From: Candidatus Bathyanammoxibius amoris | GTDB lineage: Bacteria > Planctomycetota > Brocadiia > Brocadiales > Bathyanammoxibiaceae | Direction of reading: 5' to 3' | Assembly: GCA_024451685.1 (NCBI GenBank) | Contig: JAMXCW010000004.1 | Coordinates: forward strand, 82,501 to 146,500 | DNA length: 64,000 nt | Shown here: positions 17,719 through 26,623 of the stretch, in pieces | Layout: each line of letters begins with the position of its first letter | Numbering within the stretch: position 1 is the first letter of the stretch | Notes under the pieces: generated by a model | Seen by the model: only the letters and a program-made list of their open reading frames with translations | What the model was told of the DNA's origin: nothing | Database searches by the model: none | Made by a program: the position numbers and the translations under genes

Positions 17719-19476
17719 CTACTTCTTCTCCTCTGGATCGGCTGTTGTTCTGTCTATACCAGGACCGCCCGTTTCATACAGCGGCGTATGCGCGTATATG
17801 ATCGGGTCGCTGGGCAGTTGCCCGAGGGCAGTTATACCCAGCTTCTTCTCGACGGCCTGCAACCTGCGCAGGTTAACCGCCATGGTCTGAATCTTGGCCT
17901 GGCCTTGCACCATAGGCGCCCAACCGTACCACCAGGAGTAATCCTGCTGGGCGTGCGCAGTGCCTTTGAAGCCCTTCAACAGACTACTGAACCACTGCTC
18001 GTCAAGAAGGAGTTCTATCGTGTGCGGCCTACCAGGACCTACCAGATAGTGGTCACCAGTGGCCAGGATAGGCCCATAAATCGGGAAGTAACCCTTCGTC
18101 GTGTTGAAGGCATTGTAAAGGTCCTGACCCAGCTTTTTCGGGCCCAGAATGCCTGCAAGCACGTCACCCAGATACCACGGGTCACGATTCGTGGGCGTTG
18201 GTATGATAGCCCCTTCTGCGTACAATGTGTCCAGAACGGCCATGGAGGCGTCCGTGTGCTGCCACCCTATCAACATGTACGTATCCAGGTTATCCAACCA
18301 GAGTCTGGCAAACCTGGGGCTGTGGCAGTTGGCGCACAGTTCAATCCAAATCTCCCTGTTCCTCTTATTGTCAGGAGAGTCAATGTCGATTATCCTGTTA
18401 AGAGGCGGTATGTTTATACCGTAGGGAGCGTTCTTCAAAGCGGACTTGTACTCATAGTTCCGCTGCTTGGGCTTGTAGACGCCCATACGCCAGATGTTCT
18501 TGGAAGTCACGTTATGTCCCCACTTCCCGCTGCCCTGATACATGTGGCAGTAGGCGCAGGTCGGTGCCTTCCAGTCTTTTCCGGGAACTATGTCTGCCAG
18601 GTTCAGGTCCCAGTTCCAAGAACTGCCCGTGTCCTGGTAGACAACACCCATTGCGGACTTGATGTATGTCTCGTAGTCCGGGTGGTCATAACCCATGTGA
18701 CATTTCCCGCAGGTACCCGGCTTCTTTGCCGTCTTGGTACCGAAGGTGTGCCTCATGTGGCAGCCGTCACAGCGCTGCATTTCAGGGTGACATACGTCGC
18801 AGCCAATCTGGCCGGCGCCTTCACCTCTCCGGTAGTTCTCAATATACCAGGGAGGTACAACCTCTGAAATCCAGCTAGCATAGTGACTCGGCCTGCCTTG
18901 CTTCTTCTCCGAGACAAACTCCTTACACTGCGTCAAGTGACAGTGGGAGCAGGAGTTGTCAAGGTACGGCATCTGAAGCACCTCATGGCTGGAGCCATGA
19001 CATTCGGCGCAGCCAACCTTGTCAATCGGTCTGCCCAGTGCCTTTTCTATCTTGGCGGTCTTTGCAGCCCATTTTGCACTGTCCCTCGGATTGCCGTGGG
19101 CCGAATCATTCCACATGTGCACCCAGCCGGGAGTTACCTCAAGATGGCACTCCTCGCACTGGTCGGGTTTGAACTTCTCGAACATCTTTGCAAACCCGGA
19201 CATGTCCGGTCTGATGTAGTGCTTCGTTGGGGCAATGTACATATGCATGGGTATTGGCTTATAGAGCTTTCTGAACGGGCCGGAGCCCATCTCAAGCCCT
19301 ACCCACTCGGCCCATGGCACCCTCATCTTCCCCGGATACATCAGGTCAGTTTCGGGCATGTCTGCGGCCACTTTGGAATCGGGCGTGGTCACATGTTGTG
19401 CCTGGGCTGTATTAAGCGCTACTCCCAAAACGAGCGCCGTACAGGCCAGCACAGCTAGTATGTTCCATAATTTCAT
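17719..19476 (-). CDS. Octaheme hydroxylamine oxidoreductase-like cytochrome c
   Basis: The 585-residue exported protein has a signal peptide ending near TAQA-27 and exactly eight CxxCH motifs (first Cys at 107, 156, 176, 226, 236, 256, 307 and 381). This is the HAO/HDH-family pattern, with four clustered central hemes. HAO-type enzymes oxidise hydroxylamine or hydrazine, or run in reverse on nitrite, depending on a Tyr that cross-links the catalytic heme of a neighbouring subunit. A candidate Tyr lies in the DYSWWYGW segment near residue 513, but only an alignment can say whether it is the cross-linking one. It is the last gene of a Rieske/cytochrome b operon, as kuste4574 is in Kuenenia (recalled, not checked). 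A GGGGG site precedes the ATG, and a 223-base gap separates it from the hexaheme gene. Confidence 0.9.
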   Translation of the reverse strand: MKLWNILAVLACTALVLGVALNTAQAQHVTTPDSKVAADMPETDLMYPGKMRVPWAEWVGLEMGSGPFRKLYKPIPMHMYIAPTKHYIRPDMSGFAKMFEKFKPDQCEECHLEVTPGWVHMWNDSAHGNPRDSAKWAAKTAKIEKALGRPIDKVGCAECHGSSHEVLQMPYLDNSCSHCHLTQCKEFVSEKKQGRPSHYASWISEVVPPWYIENYRRGEGAGQIGCDVCHPEMQRCDGCHMRHTFGTKTAKKPGTCGKCHMGYDHPDYETYIKSAMGVVYQDTGSSWNWDLNLADIVPGKDWKAPTCAYCHMYQGSGKWGHNVTSKNIWRMGVYKPKQRNYEYKSALKNAPYGINIPPLNRIIDIDSPDNKRNREIWIELCANCHSPRFARLWLDNLDTYMLIGWQHTDASMAVLDTLYAEGAIIPTPTNRDPWYLGDVLAGILGPKKLGQDLYNAFNTTKGYFPIYGPILATGDHYLVGPGRPHTIELLLDEQWFSSLLKGFKGTAHAQQDYSWWYGWAPMVQGQAKIQTMAVNLRRLQAVEKKLGITALGQLPSDPIIYAHTPLYETGGPGIDRTTADPEEKK

Positions 19477-19699
19477 ACTCAGTTTCCCCCTTCTTTGAAG
19501 TTTCTTACTACTAACAGAGAATTAACTATACTTTTCTCCCTTTCCCACCACCTCCCTTCGTTACACTCACTCACAATGAATGTATGTGTGCAATAGACTG
19601 CACTGGTTTATAAACTGCTCTTCCTGCAGAGACGCCGATGCAGACTGCTTCAAGACCCGCCCCGAGCGGAATGAACCAGGTCCCGCAATTAAAGAAACG

Positions 19700-21049
19700 T
19701 CAAGACGCCTCCTTGGATACAAACAATTTCTCTGAGGTCTCCGCCTGCACCTCCTGTGAATCTGTGCCAAGAGGTTCATGAAGCTCCAGTCCGGCCCTGA
19801 ACGGACGCGGCGACCCTTCTTCATCAAGCTCCACTTCCTCAACCGTCTGAATGGACCTTTCCTGCTCGGACAGTAAATCCCTCATTTCTTCTAACATCAT
19901 GTCCAGCTCGTTCCCCACGTCTTTCAATCTACTCAACCCTTCAAGCACAGAGTCTTCCGATTCTCCAGAGATGCCAGCGTAAATGTCGTCAGATTTCGTG
20001 TCAAACGTCGATACCAGCCAGTCTGAGAAATCGTCCTCTTTAGCAGCCACCAGCATGGCCTCTCTCATATCGTGCCTGCGCGGCACATGACACCTGCCGC
20101 ATACCTTGTAGCTGAACACGTCGTGAGTCACCATGGCGGCCTCCGCCAGCCTATCGTTCCTCATGTATTTTGAGAATAACTCTCCCGGCCCGTGGCATGC
20201 CTCACAGGTAACGTTTTCTTCCGCATATTCGCCTGTCTTTTCGTCGTAACCCGTAGTGTGGCACTTCAGACACTTTTTCCGGTAATTTTCGTCACCTTCA
20301 ACATAATCCTTTGCGTCCACCACCTTTTGCCAGGTCTTGAACTTATTTTTCCATGCTTTAACGTGGCGAGGGTTCAGTAATTTATGACACTTCAAACAGG
20401 CAAAGCTGCCCACGTATACCATTTTCTCCCCGGCGGGGTTGTAGTCTCTAAAATCAAACGCCGTCAGGTCGTTTTGGATAGAGAGTTTGGCCATCCTGTC
20501 CCATAACGCCAATATCTCCTCGGGTTTGTCCTCCCTTTTCATCATTTCCGCCCTGTTACTAAGCACTCCCTTGTGGGCCTCCGCCTTCGTTCTCAACACC
20601 CTGCCCTGCCCTCCATGGCACATCGTGCACCCGTAGACGTTGAAGGGAAAGTAGTCTTTTATGTCAGGGTGCAGTTTGTCAAGCTTGTCTTCGTCTATGT
20701 GACAGGTCATGCATCTGTCAACCGGTACGCCTGAAGTGCCTTCCTTCCAGTTTCCATGGCCCTTCAGTATTATCTGTTTTATCTGGTAGTCCGGCCTCTC
20801 GAGAAATCCCAGGGACGTCCTCACTATCTTTGCCTTTGCCGGGTCACCCCACTTCGGGTCCTCCAGGACTACCAGTTCTTTTTCCAGGTTGTCCCGCATC
20901 TCGACAAGTTCCTTTGCCTGATATTGCTTCCAGATAGGTTCGCCCCATTCTGAGAATATCCATACGGCCGCAACTGCCACGAGACCGCACGAGGCCACAA
21001 CAAACGCGATAAGCCACGGAAGACTCAGGTTAATTGGAAATGGCAACAT
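19700..21049 (-). CDS. Membrane-anchored hexaheme cytochrome c
   Basis: The 449-residue protein has an uncleaved-looking N-terminal helix (residues about 12-32) followed by six CxxCH motifs with first Cys at 113, 141, 218, 260, 282 and 317. The last 110 residues are heme-free, acidic and partly coiled. It follows the cytochrome b C-terminal gene by 12 bases. It most likely receives electrons from the Rieske/cytochrome b core and passes them to or from the octaheme protein, taking the place of cytochrome c1 or f. That role is inferred from gene order and from the recalled Kuenenia complex, not from a sequence signature. Confidence 0.88.
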   Translation of the reverse strand: MLPFPINLSLPWLIAFVVASCGLVAVAAVWIFSEWGEPIWKQYQAKELVEMRDNLEKELVVLEDPKWGDPAKAKIVRTSLGFLERPDYQIKQIILKGHGNWKEGTSGVPVDRCMTCHIDEDKLDKLHPDIKDYFPFNVYGCTMCHGGQGRVLRTKAEAHKGVLSNRAEMMKREDKPEEILALWDRMAKLSIQNDLTAFDFRDYNPAGEKMVYVGSFACLKCHKLLNPRHVKAWKNKFKTWQKVVDAKDYVEGDENYRKKCLKCHTTGYDEKTGEYAEENVTCEACHGPGELFSKYMRNDRLAEAAMVTHDVFSYKVCGRCHVPRRHDMREAMLVAAKEDDFSDWLVSTFDTKSDDIYAGISGESEDSVLEGLSRLKDVGNELDMMLEEMRDLLSEQERSIQTVEEVELDEEGSPRPFRAGLELHEPLGTDSQEVQAETSEKLFVSKEAS

Positions 21050-21061
21050 GTCTCATCACTT

Positions 21062-21841
21062 TCATACGTTAAACCAGGGTGTAACAAGTATATACTTGAC
21101 GTGAAGGGCGTTTTTCAAAAATATCTTCGCCACAACAAAGAGCATTCCCGTCCACAGCGACATGGTTATGACATACCTTATTATTCCCATGCGATAAAAG
21201 AATTTCGGGAAAATAATTGCAGGAATGATAACCCCGAGTGCGAAGAACACCATTATGTAGGCTATACCTGCCGGCAGCGGAAAGTCCCACATTATGGTCG
21301 ATGAGGTCTTTAGAACGTGCTGGTCCTCCCACGGCCAGTAAAAGGCCCACAACGGCCCCCTGAAATACCATCCTACTATTACCAGCAACCACCAGAACGC
21401 GAAACCCCCGACGAAAGTACTCATCGCAAACGTCCTCTCCCTCCAGGCGAACCGGCCAATTCCTTTCACCGGATCGGGGTCAAGAAAAGGTGTGAGGTAA
21501 AGACCCGCTAAGATGCTGCTTGGGATTATTACCCCCGCCAGATAGGGGTCAAAGTAGGTCAGCAACTCCTGCAGCCCTACAAAGTACCAGGCTGCCTTTA
21601 TGTGTTCCGGGGTATGAGTGGGGTCTGCCAATTCGAACAGAGGCGCGTTCTTGTAGTACGCCCACACAAAGATGATAATCAGGAAGAAGAGTCCGACGCA
21701 GAGTTCCTTCATCACAAAATTGGGAAAGAAGAGCTCGTACCCGGGGGGCCTTTCGTATATATCCCTCGAGGTGAGGGCCTCACCCTTAACGACGGTCATT
21801 ACCCGGTATCGCTCTTCTCCGGTATGCGGTCCAGAAGACAC
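21062..21841 (-). CDS. Cytochrome b, C-terminal part (subunit IV-like)
   Basis: The 259-residue membrane protein corresponds to subunit IV of b6f-type complexes, with additional helices after the usual three. The quinol-oxidation-site motif that is normally PEWY reads AAWY at residues 83-86 (within TPEHIKAAWYF). This departs even from the PPWY or APWY forms of other split cytochrome b proteins. The start is GTG at 21841, chosen because AGGAGG stands about ten bases upstream; an ATG at 21799 is the alternative. Together with the N-terminal subunit 76 bases upstream it forms the quinone-processing core. Confidence 0.88.
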   Translation of the reverse strand: MSSGPHTGEERYRVMTVVKGEALTSRDIYERPPGYELFFPNFVMKELCVGLFFLIIIFVWAYYKNAPLFELADPTHTPEHIKAAWYFVGLQELLTYFDPYLAGVIIPSSILAGLYLTPFLDPDPVKGIGRFAWRERTFAMSTFVGGFAFWWLLVIVGWYFRGPLWAFYWPWEDQHVLKTSSTIMWDFPLPAGIAYIMVFFALGVIIPAIIFPKFFYRMGIIRYVITMSLWTGMLFVVAKIFLKNALHVKYILVTPWFNV

Positions 21842-21917
21842 TGTTGCTTATACCTCCTGTAAGTTAACTCATCCAGCAAGCCTTATTGTCACGTCTACAA
21901 AATCACAAACCAAGGTC

Positions 21918-22538
21918 TTACAGGGGACCGGACATCCCGCCAGCCTTGTGTATATTAAAGAAATGAAGACCCATCAACCCGGCCATCGCCCCGGGTATGG
22001 CCACACAGTGGGCGAAGAAGAAACGCGTCAGAGACGCCTGTTCCAGCATCGTACCGCCTAATAAGACGTAATGGATGTCCTTGTCCGGAGGCAGGATGCT
22101 GAACGGGCCCTTGGCCCCAATTATCGGGCTGTTCTCCGCCATCGTCATGCCCACGGTCGCCGCCCAGTAGGCCTCATTATCCCACGGCAGGAGATAACCC
22201 GTGAAGGCCATCATATATGTCAGTAACAGCAGCGTAATCCCCACAAGCCAGTTGAGCTGCCTGGGAGGCTTGTATGCGGCCTGCAGGAACACCCTTAACA
22301 TGTGGAGGGGTACACAGATGACCATAAGACATGCCGACCACCTGTGAACGTTCCTGAGAAACCTGCCAAAGGGCACCACATTGCTCAGGTCCTGGACGTC
22401 CGCCCACGCCCTGTCTACGCTGGGTATGTAATACATCATCAGAAACGGTCCAGTAAGGATACATAACAGGAAAAAAAAAACACTGAGCCCGCCCAGACAA
22501 AACGTATATCCAACAAGTCCTAAAGGAACCCATTTCAT
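21918..22538 (-). CDS. Cytochrome b, N-terminal part (b6-like)
   Basis: The 206-residue protein has four transmembrane helices and two pairs of heme-ligating histidines: H65/H79 (13 residues between) and H177/H192 (14 between). This is the spacing of b6-type rather than mitochondrial-type cytochrome b. It carries the two b hemes that move electrons across the membrane. The N-terminus is short and starts almost directly at helix A. It begins ten bases after the Rieske gene. In a split-b architecture the Qo loop and the remaining helices are on the next gene. Confidence 0.9.
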   Translation of the reverse strand: MKWVPLGLVGYTFCLGGLSVFFFLLCILTGPFLMMYYIPSVDRAWADVQDLSNVVPFGRFLRNVHRWSACLMVICVPLHMLRVFLQAAYKPPRQLNWLVGITLLLLTYMMAFTGYLLPWDNEAYWAATVGMTMAENSPIIGAKGPFSILPPDKDIHYVLLGGTMLEQASLTRFFFAHCVAIPGAMAGLMGLHFFNIHKAGGMSGPL

Positions 22539-22548
22539 GTTAAAACCC

Positions 22549-23064
22549 TCATACCTTCAGATAAAAGCTCATATCAACTTCTTTCGACTTATCCACCATC
22601 ATACGGCCATCGGGGGCAAACCTCATGAAATACCTCGGCAAGGGCCTCGGCGGTGGGCCGGCAAAGTTTATACCGTTTTTATAGAAACGTCCGCCGTGAC
22701 ATGGACACATGAATATCTGATTGTCTTCCTCCCAGATGGGCTGACAAGCCAGGTGGGTGCATATGGCCGAAAGGGCATAAAAACCCTTCTCGTCCCTGAT
22801 AAGAAACACCCTCCGGCCTTCGATTACAGTAACCTCACCCACATTGTACTCGTCAGGCTTACCTACCTTGAACAGACTTGAGGGCTCAAACATCACCCTC
22901 GGATATACAAAACGCACAATACTTATGCCTAACATGCCCGCGAAGCCCAGGAATACACCCCAGCAGGCGAAAAACAGGACTTTTCTCAACGTCTCCCGGC
23001 GTGTAGTCTTTGCCACCCTCTCCGCCTTTGACGTCTTTTTTGCCTTCGATGCAACTTTAGCCAT
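22549..23064 (-). CDS. Rieske iron-sulfur protein
   Basis: The 171-residue protein has a basic N-terminus, one transmembrane anchor at about residues 29-52 and a Rieske domain. The [2Fe-2S] ligands are C102 and H104 (CTHLAC) and C120 and H123 (CPCHGG), and C107 and C122 can form the usual disulfide. It takes the first electron from quinol. The ATG has GAGGA six bases upstream. It lies between the flavoprotein and the cytochrome b genes, with 10-12 base gaps on both sides. Confidence 0.95.
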   Translation of the reverse strand: MAKVASKAKKTSKAERVAKTTRRETLRKVLFFACWGVFLGFAGMLGISIVRFVYPRVMFEPSSLFKVGKPDEYNVGEVTVIEGRRVFLIRDEKGFYALSAICTHLACQPIWEEDNQIFMCPCHGGRFYKNGINFAGPPPRPLPRYFMRFAPDGRMMVDKSKEVDMSFYLKV

Positions 23065-23076
23065 TAAAGTCCTCTT

Positions 23077-24987
23077 TTATTCGGTAACTTCTTCGAACTT
23101 TACCATATGTATAGAGTCTTCCGAACACGCCTCTGCACATGCGCCACAGCGTACACAAGCGTTGTCATCTATTATCAGCCCCACCCAGGGACCATTACCA
23201 TCGGCCCCCTCCACTTTTTTGGTGGAGCCGTTCATGTCAGCCTTGTTCATAAACCTCATAGATATGCACTCGGCCGGACATGAATCCACACAGGACCCAC
23301 ATACCGTACAGGGATGGTAAGGGCTTATCATCGGGAACTTACTACAGTCGATGCATCTGTCTCCCTGTTTTTTGGCCTCGTAAACAGGGTAGCTTCCCTC
23401 CACAAGTTCCATATTTCTCTTTCTTTGCCTGGGGGACAATGCGGGCGGGAGTGTTCTGCCTATCGTGCCTTTCAGGGCAAAGGTGTCGTGTCTTTCATGA
23501 TGATGAACAGGTCGAATCTCCTTCAAACTCCCAAGTTCCAGCGAGCCCGTTCCTCCCAGATATTCATGGATTGACTGCGCGGCCTTCTGTCCGGAGGCTA
23601 CGGCATCTACAATATGTCCCGGACTTACCATGTCCCCGCACGAGAACAGCCCCTCCCTGGCAGTCATCATGGTCCCAGCGTGTACCTTAAGCAAGCCGTC
23701 AGCCGTAAGTCTAAGGCCCTTGCTCTTTTCTTTAAACAAGCTGTCCAGCTCCTGACCATATCCAAGTATAACGGTATCCGCCTTTAAGACTTCAACTTTA
23801 GTATCACTGAAGGCGGGGTTAAAACATCCTTTATCGTCGTAAACAGTGCTGACATGTCTTACCTTGAGGCCCTTAACCTCTCCATACTCCCCGGTAATCT
23901 CCTTGGGCGCCAGAGAGTTAAGGAAGGTGATCCCTTCCTGTTTGGCTGCGTATATCTCGGAGGAATCGGCCGGCATCTCATCTTCAGTGTTGTATGGTTT
24001 AGAACCCTCTGCGGCCTCAATGCAGACCACACCAATTCGTATATTCCTTGCCCCCACGCGCCGGGCCGTACGGGCAATGTCCAGGGCGACGTTCCCTCCT
24101 CCCCCCAGGACCAGGACTGTTTCTCCCAGAAATACCCTGTCACCGGCGAAGACATGTTTCAAGAAATCCACTCCATGGAGTACACCCTGAAGCTCGGTAC
24201 CGGGTATGTCCGGCAACTTGCCCTTCTGAAGGCCCGTGGCTAACAACACGGCGTCATACTGCCCTAGCGCCTCATCAATACTGAAATCCGTTCCGCATGT
24301 CCGATTTGTTTCCACCTCAACGCCTAAATAGAGTATGTTGTCAATATCCTTTTTTATCGATTCCTTATCCAGTTTGTATCTGGGTGTCGCATTTAACATA
24401 CCACCCAGCCTGCTTGTCGCCTCAATGACCTTTACCTTGTAGCCCATAAGGGCCAGGTCGTGCGCAGCAGACAGACCGGCCGGACCGCCCCCTATAATAG
24501 CGATACGTGGAGGCTCCTCTCCCTTGCGCAACTTTACTTTTGACTTCTTTGTATCCAGCCACTTGTAGACCTCTTGTGTGCTAAACCTGTTCCTTTCCAC
24601 GGCGAAATCCTTGAGTGCCCTCAAGGCTACGGGTGAATCTATCTTCGCCCTCTGACAAACGTCCTCACAGGGCGCGTTACAGGCCTTTCCAAGGACGGCC
24701 ACAAACGGGTTATTCTGTCTGGCGATAAGATATGCAAGCTGGTTCTGGCCTTTGGAGATTGCCAGTGAATATGACCTGGCATCGGTATTTATGGGGCAAG
24801 ACGTTCTGCAGTATATGTTTTGGGAAAACCAGTCCTGGTCTGAGGAGGTAGCCACGTCAATTGTTTTCTCTTCACGCAGCTTTTTTTGAGAGCCCTTGTA
24901 AAGTATAACGGTAGGGTCTGCTATAGATACATCCAGCTTAGGCTGCTTAAACTCAATGGTAACGCTTCCCTTGAGAGCCTTCGCCAT
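23077..24987 (-). CDS. FAD/NAD(P) oxidoreductase (GltD-like) with ferredoxin domain
   Basis: From the ATG at 24987, supported by AAGGAGGAGG directly upstream, the product has 636 residues; a longer frame to 25077 lacks such a site. An N-terminal Cys cluster (CRTSC, CNAPCEDVC) of the glutamate-synthase small-subunit type precedes an FAD fold (GGGPAGLSAA) and an NAD(P) fold (GGGNVALDIARTARR). Two [4Fe-4S] ferredoxin motifs lie at the C-terminus (CTVCGSCVDSCP and CVRCGACAEACS). As first gene of the Rieske/cytochrome b operon it probably couples the complex to NAD(P)H, as proposed for two such complexes in Kuenenia. An electron-bifurcating role is possible but not shown. Confidence 0.9.
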   Translation of the reverse strand: MAKALKGSVTIEFKQPKLDVSIADPTVILYKGSQKKLREEKTIDVATSSDQDWFSQNIYCRTSCPINTDARSYSLAISKGQNQLAYLIARQNNPFVAVLGKACNAPCEDVCQRAKIDSPVALRALKDFAVERNRFSTQEVYKWLDTKKSKVKLRKGEEPPRIAIIGGGPAGLSAAHDLALMGYKVKVIEATSRLGGMLNATPRYKLDKESIKKDIDNILYLGVEVETNRTCGTDFSIDEALGQYDAVLLATGLQKGKLPDIPGTELQGVLHGVDFLKHVFAGDRVFLGETVLVLGGGGNVALDIARTARRVGARNIRIGVVCIEAAEGSKPYNTEDEMPADSSEIYAAKQEGITFLNSLAPKEITGEYGEVKGLKVRHVSTVYDDKGCFNPAFSDTKVEVLKADTVILGYGQELDSLFKEKSKGLRLTADGLLKVHAGTMMTAREGLFSCGDMVSPGHIVDAVASGQKAAQSIHEYLGGTGSLELGSLKEIRPVHHHERHDTFALKGTIGRTLPPALSPRQRKRNMELVEGSYPVYEAKKQGDRCIDCSKFPMISPYHPCTVCGSCVDSCPAECISMRFMNKADMNGSTKKVEGADGNGPWVGLIIDDNACVRCGACAEACSEDSIHMVKFEEVTE

Positions 24988-25215
24988 TCCCTCCTCCTTA
25001 GGAAAACAACACATCTCGACATTTAACGGCATTAAGACATCTTTAAGGCAAAAAAACAAGCTTATACTTGCGGACAAAAAGACATGAGGTCTTCAGATTG
25101 AGCGCAGTCCTTCCCCATACAAAAGCGACTACCGTGGCAGTTTGATAAAGACACAACTTTTAGTCCAGCAGGAGAACAGACTATTCTACCCCCTCCTCCT
25201 GGGGAAGGAGTGTTA

Positions 25216-25243
25216 AGTATACTACTTACAACATAAATGTCAA
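25216..25243 (-). promoter_or_regulatory. Sigma70-type promoter of the respiratory operon
   Basis: On the minus strand TTGACA (25243-25238), a 16-base spacer and TATACT (25221-25216) match the consensus at 11 of 12 positions. Transcription would start near 25209, leaving an untranslated leader of about 220 bases before the flavoprotein gene. Confidence 0.7.
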
Positions 25244-25273
25244 ACATAATAATGAAATGTCGTAAGATTTTGC

Positions 25274-26329
25274 TTAAACCATAACCGGTCTACCTGCAAG
25301 TCTGGCCGCGAGCTTCCAGGATGCCAGCGTCTCTCTTCGCTCACGGCCGGAAAGCTCTGTGTAAATCTCGTGGGCGCCTTTGTCCGAGCCGGAATCAGCC
25401 TGAACTACCGCCTGACCTGCCAGCAGGCCTGTGGCCAGTGCCGAGGAGATGCCCTCACCAAACATGTTAAGAAACCCTGCCGCCTCCCCAGCCAGCAACA
25501 CCCTGTCCTTGCCAAGGTAGAAGTTCCCTGTAGCACACATGTTAGTGCCCAGGCAACTTGATTTCCTAACCAATCTGCCCAACCTCAAACCGAAGTGTTT
25601 CTTCAAAAACTGTGTAAAATTCTCAAGATACGGGCCGAACCTCCCGCCCTTCCTGCATGACGTACCAAATATAACGTAATCATCCTTAACGTTATACCAT
25701 CCGTATATCTCACCAAACGCGGGGTCGAGGAACCCATGATACCACTCGGGGTCAAGCACCGAACTGCCTTCGTAGTAATTTTGATATGCCAGGAACCAGT
25801 GGGATCTTTTTTCAAGTTCAGGGTTCAGCTTGGCGCGTACGGAGGAGAGTGAACCTTCGGCACTAATCAAATACTTGCAGTCTATTTCTAAGAGCCCCTC
25901 TTGGGAGTCTTTGCAGTACAACCGGACAACCCTGCCGCCGTCCATTACAAAATCCTTTAGGAGACACAGGTCTCTTACTTCAGCCCCTGAGCGTCTGACC
26001 AGCCACTCATCATACTGCGCGCGCCACACATTGGGCGCGCCATTCTCACCAAACGGCCAGTTCCTGGAACGTTTCGCGTCATACCAGAGCCTGACACCCT
26101 TAATTATGCGCGGTTTGCAGTAACATTCAACCGGAATATCGCCAAAATGTTCTTTCGTAAGTTTCAGCGATTTCTCATTTATGAGACCTGAACATATCTT
26201 ATACCTGGGCAGCTTCTTACGCTCTATCACCAGCACCGTGAGACCGGCCTCCACCACTACCTTTGCCGCTGCCGCCCCGGCAGGTCCGGCACCCACCACC
26301 ACCACGTCATATTCCCTCTTCAAAGACAT
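25274..26329 (-). CDS. Geranylgeranyl-reductase-family FAD oxidoreductase
   Basis: The 351-residue flavoprotein starts with a dinucleotide-binding fold (GAGPAGAAAA at residues 13-22) and continues with the IERKKLPRYKICSG motif of the geranylgeranyl reductase / digeranylglycerophospholipid reductase family. The second FAD motif (VLLAGEAAGFLNMFGEGI) is intact. These enzymes reduce isoprenoid or other C=C bonds. In this lineage substrates could include quinone side chains or unusual lipids; the substrate is not readable from the sequence. It lies upstream of the respiratory operon on the same strand but is separated from it by that operon's own promoter. Confidence 0.82.
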   Translation of the reverse strand: MSLKREYDVVVVGAGPAGAAAAKVVVEAGLTVLVIERKKLPRYKICSGLINEKSLKLTKEHFGDIPVECYCKPRIIKGVRLWYDAKRSRNWPFGENGAPNVWRAQYDEWLVRRSGAEVRDLCLLKDFVMDGGRVVRLYCKDSQEGLLEIDCKYLISAEGSLSSVRAKLNPELEKRSHWFLAYQNYYEGSSVLDPEWYHGFLDPAFGEIYGWYNVKDDYVIFGTSCRKGGRFGPYLENFTQFLKKHFGLRLGRLVRKSSCLGTNMCATGNFYLGKDRVLLAGEAAGFLNMFGEGISSALATGLLAGQAVVQADSGSDKGAHEIYTELSGRERRETLASWKLAARLAGRPVMV

Positions 26330-26623
26330 TTATGGACGTACCTCCCGTTTGGAAAGGCGTGCATTATACGAACACAGGCACGCAAAATCAATTTGAGACT
26401 GCCGGGACTATAATAAATACTGAAGATTCAGGTCACCGTAGCGGTGTTTACAAACGTATCCACTTACTAACCTAATTCCACGTTGATTTTTTGACCGGCC
26501 GTTTGTAGGATGTCCCGTGACCGTTTCCGCACATCTGCGGCGACATACGGCCTGTGGCTTTTTTTACGAACCTTTAGACGAATCACAAGACTTTTGGGTT
26601 TAAATTGTTCCAGGGTAAAGAAA

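Noticed and set aside
19567..19842. Minus-strand frame between the hexaheme and octaheme genes
   Set aside because: It overlaps the hexaheme coding end in another frame and has an Arg-rich, non-protein-like composition.
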